A DNA stretch of 7,154 nt from JAAZDN01 sp964440875 (GTDB lineage: Bacteria > Bacillota_I > Bacilli_A > Erysipelotrichales > Erysipelotrichaceae), in contig CAYTTS010000059.1 in NCBI GenBank assembly GCA_964440875.1, positions 1 through 7,154 of the forward strand, written 5' to 3'. The notes under the pieces are model-generated. The model saw nothing but the letters and a program-made list of their open reading frames with translations. It had not been told where the DNA came from and searched no databases. The position numbers and the translations under genes were made by a program. Positions 7,086-7,154 of the stretch are shown in pieces. The stretch's first letter is position 1; each line of letters opens with the position of its first letter.

Positions 7086-7091
7086 TAGCAA
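7063..7091 (-). promoter_or_regulatory. Sigma-A promoter of the choline operon
   Basis: On the minus strand TTGCTA (7091-7086) and a perfect TATAAT (7068-7063) are separated by exactly 17 bases. Transcription would start near 7056, giving a leader of about 47 bases before the ATG at 7009. It is the best promoter in the window and would drive the LicC-LicA and permease genes, with read-through into comEA. The spacer and start region carry an inverted repeat, so it is probably regulated. Confidence 0.75.
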
Positions 7092-7154
7092 GAAATTGAA
7101 GAAATCTCGATATAAAATATAAGAATTTTTCATACCTATTTAGCATAAATATAT

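Noticed and set aside
7019..7132. Minus-strand small frame starting MKNSYILYRDFF near 7132, with AGG just before the ATG
   Set aside because: It runs through the -35, -10 and operator of the choline operon and ends just before the LicC-LicA start. Part of it would not be on the operon's transcript, so a leader peptide is unlikely.

Overview
The window is very AT-rich. Every gene is on the minus strand, so transcription runs from high to low coordinates. Genes use ATG starts with AGGAGG-type ribosome sites and mostly TAA stops. All Trp codons are TGG and no gene needs TGA read as Trp, so the standard bacterial code applies and a Mycoplasma-type code is unlikely. Together with a com locus, a Firmicutes-style DNA polymerase III delta gene and a fused LicC-LicA protein, this suggests a low-GC Bacillota or close relative (Erysipelotrichia, Haloplasma or Izemoplasma-like). 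That placement is inference.

Layout in transcription order. (1) 7009-4318: a two-gene choline operon. It has a good sigma-A promoter at 7063-7091, a fused choline kinase/CTP:phosphocholine cytidylyltransferase with an N-terminal winged-helix domain, and an overlapping DMT-family permease (LicB-like). Together these would take choline in and convert it to CDP-choline for decorating surface polymers. No LicD transferase is in the window. A perfect 9-bp inverted repeat brackets the -10 box and looks like an operator. (2) 4314-4270: a 16-bp hairpin followed by U6. It has the form of an intrinsic terminator for the choline operon, but its loop is the comEA Shine-Dalgarno and its 3' arm holds the comEA start codon. 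(3) 4283-1936: comEA and a short, divergent comEC, which are DNA-uptake genes. comEC has no convincing start, and its frame runs back into comEA. (4) 1880-921: holA, with a possible promoter of its own. (5) 921-211: a gene coupled to holA by a TAATG overlap. I read its product as a diverged L-serine dehydratase relative that has lost the substrate-binding N-terminal domain and the iron-sulfur ligand motifs. (6) 171-1: a promoter and the first 28 codons of a secreted protein that continues outside the window.

I see no tRNA, rRNA, CRISPR array or insertion sequence. No gene-free stretch exceeds 300 bases. The gap at 85-210 holds only the promoter and leader of the last gene, with no clear terminator for the gene ending at 211. 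The stretch 7092-7154, upstream of the choline promoter, shows nothing I can assign.
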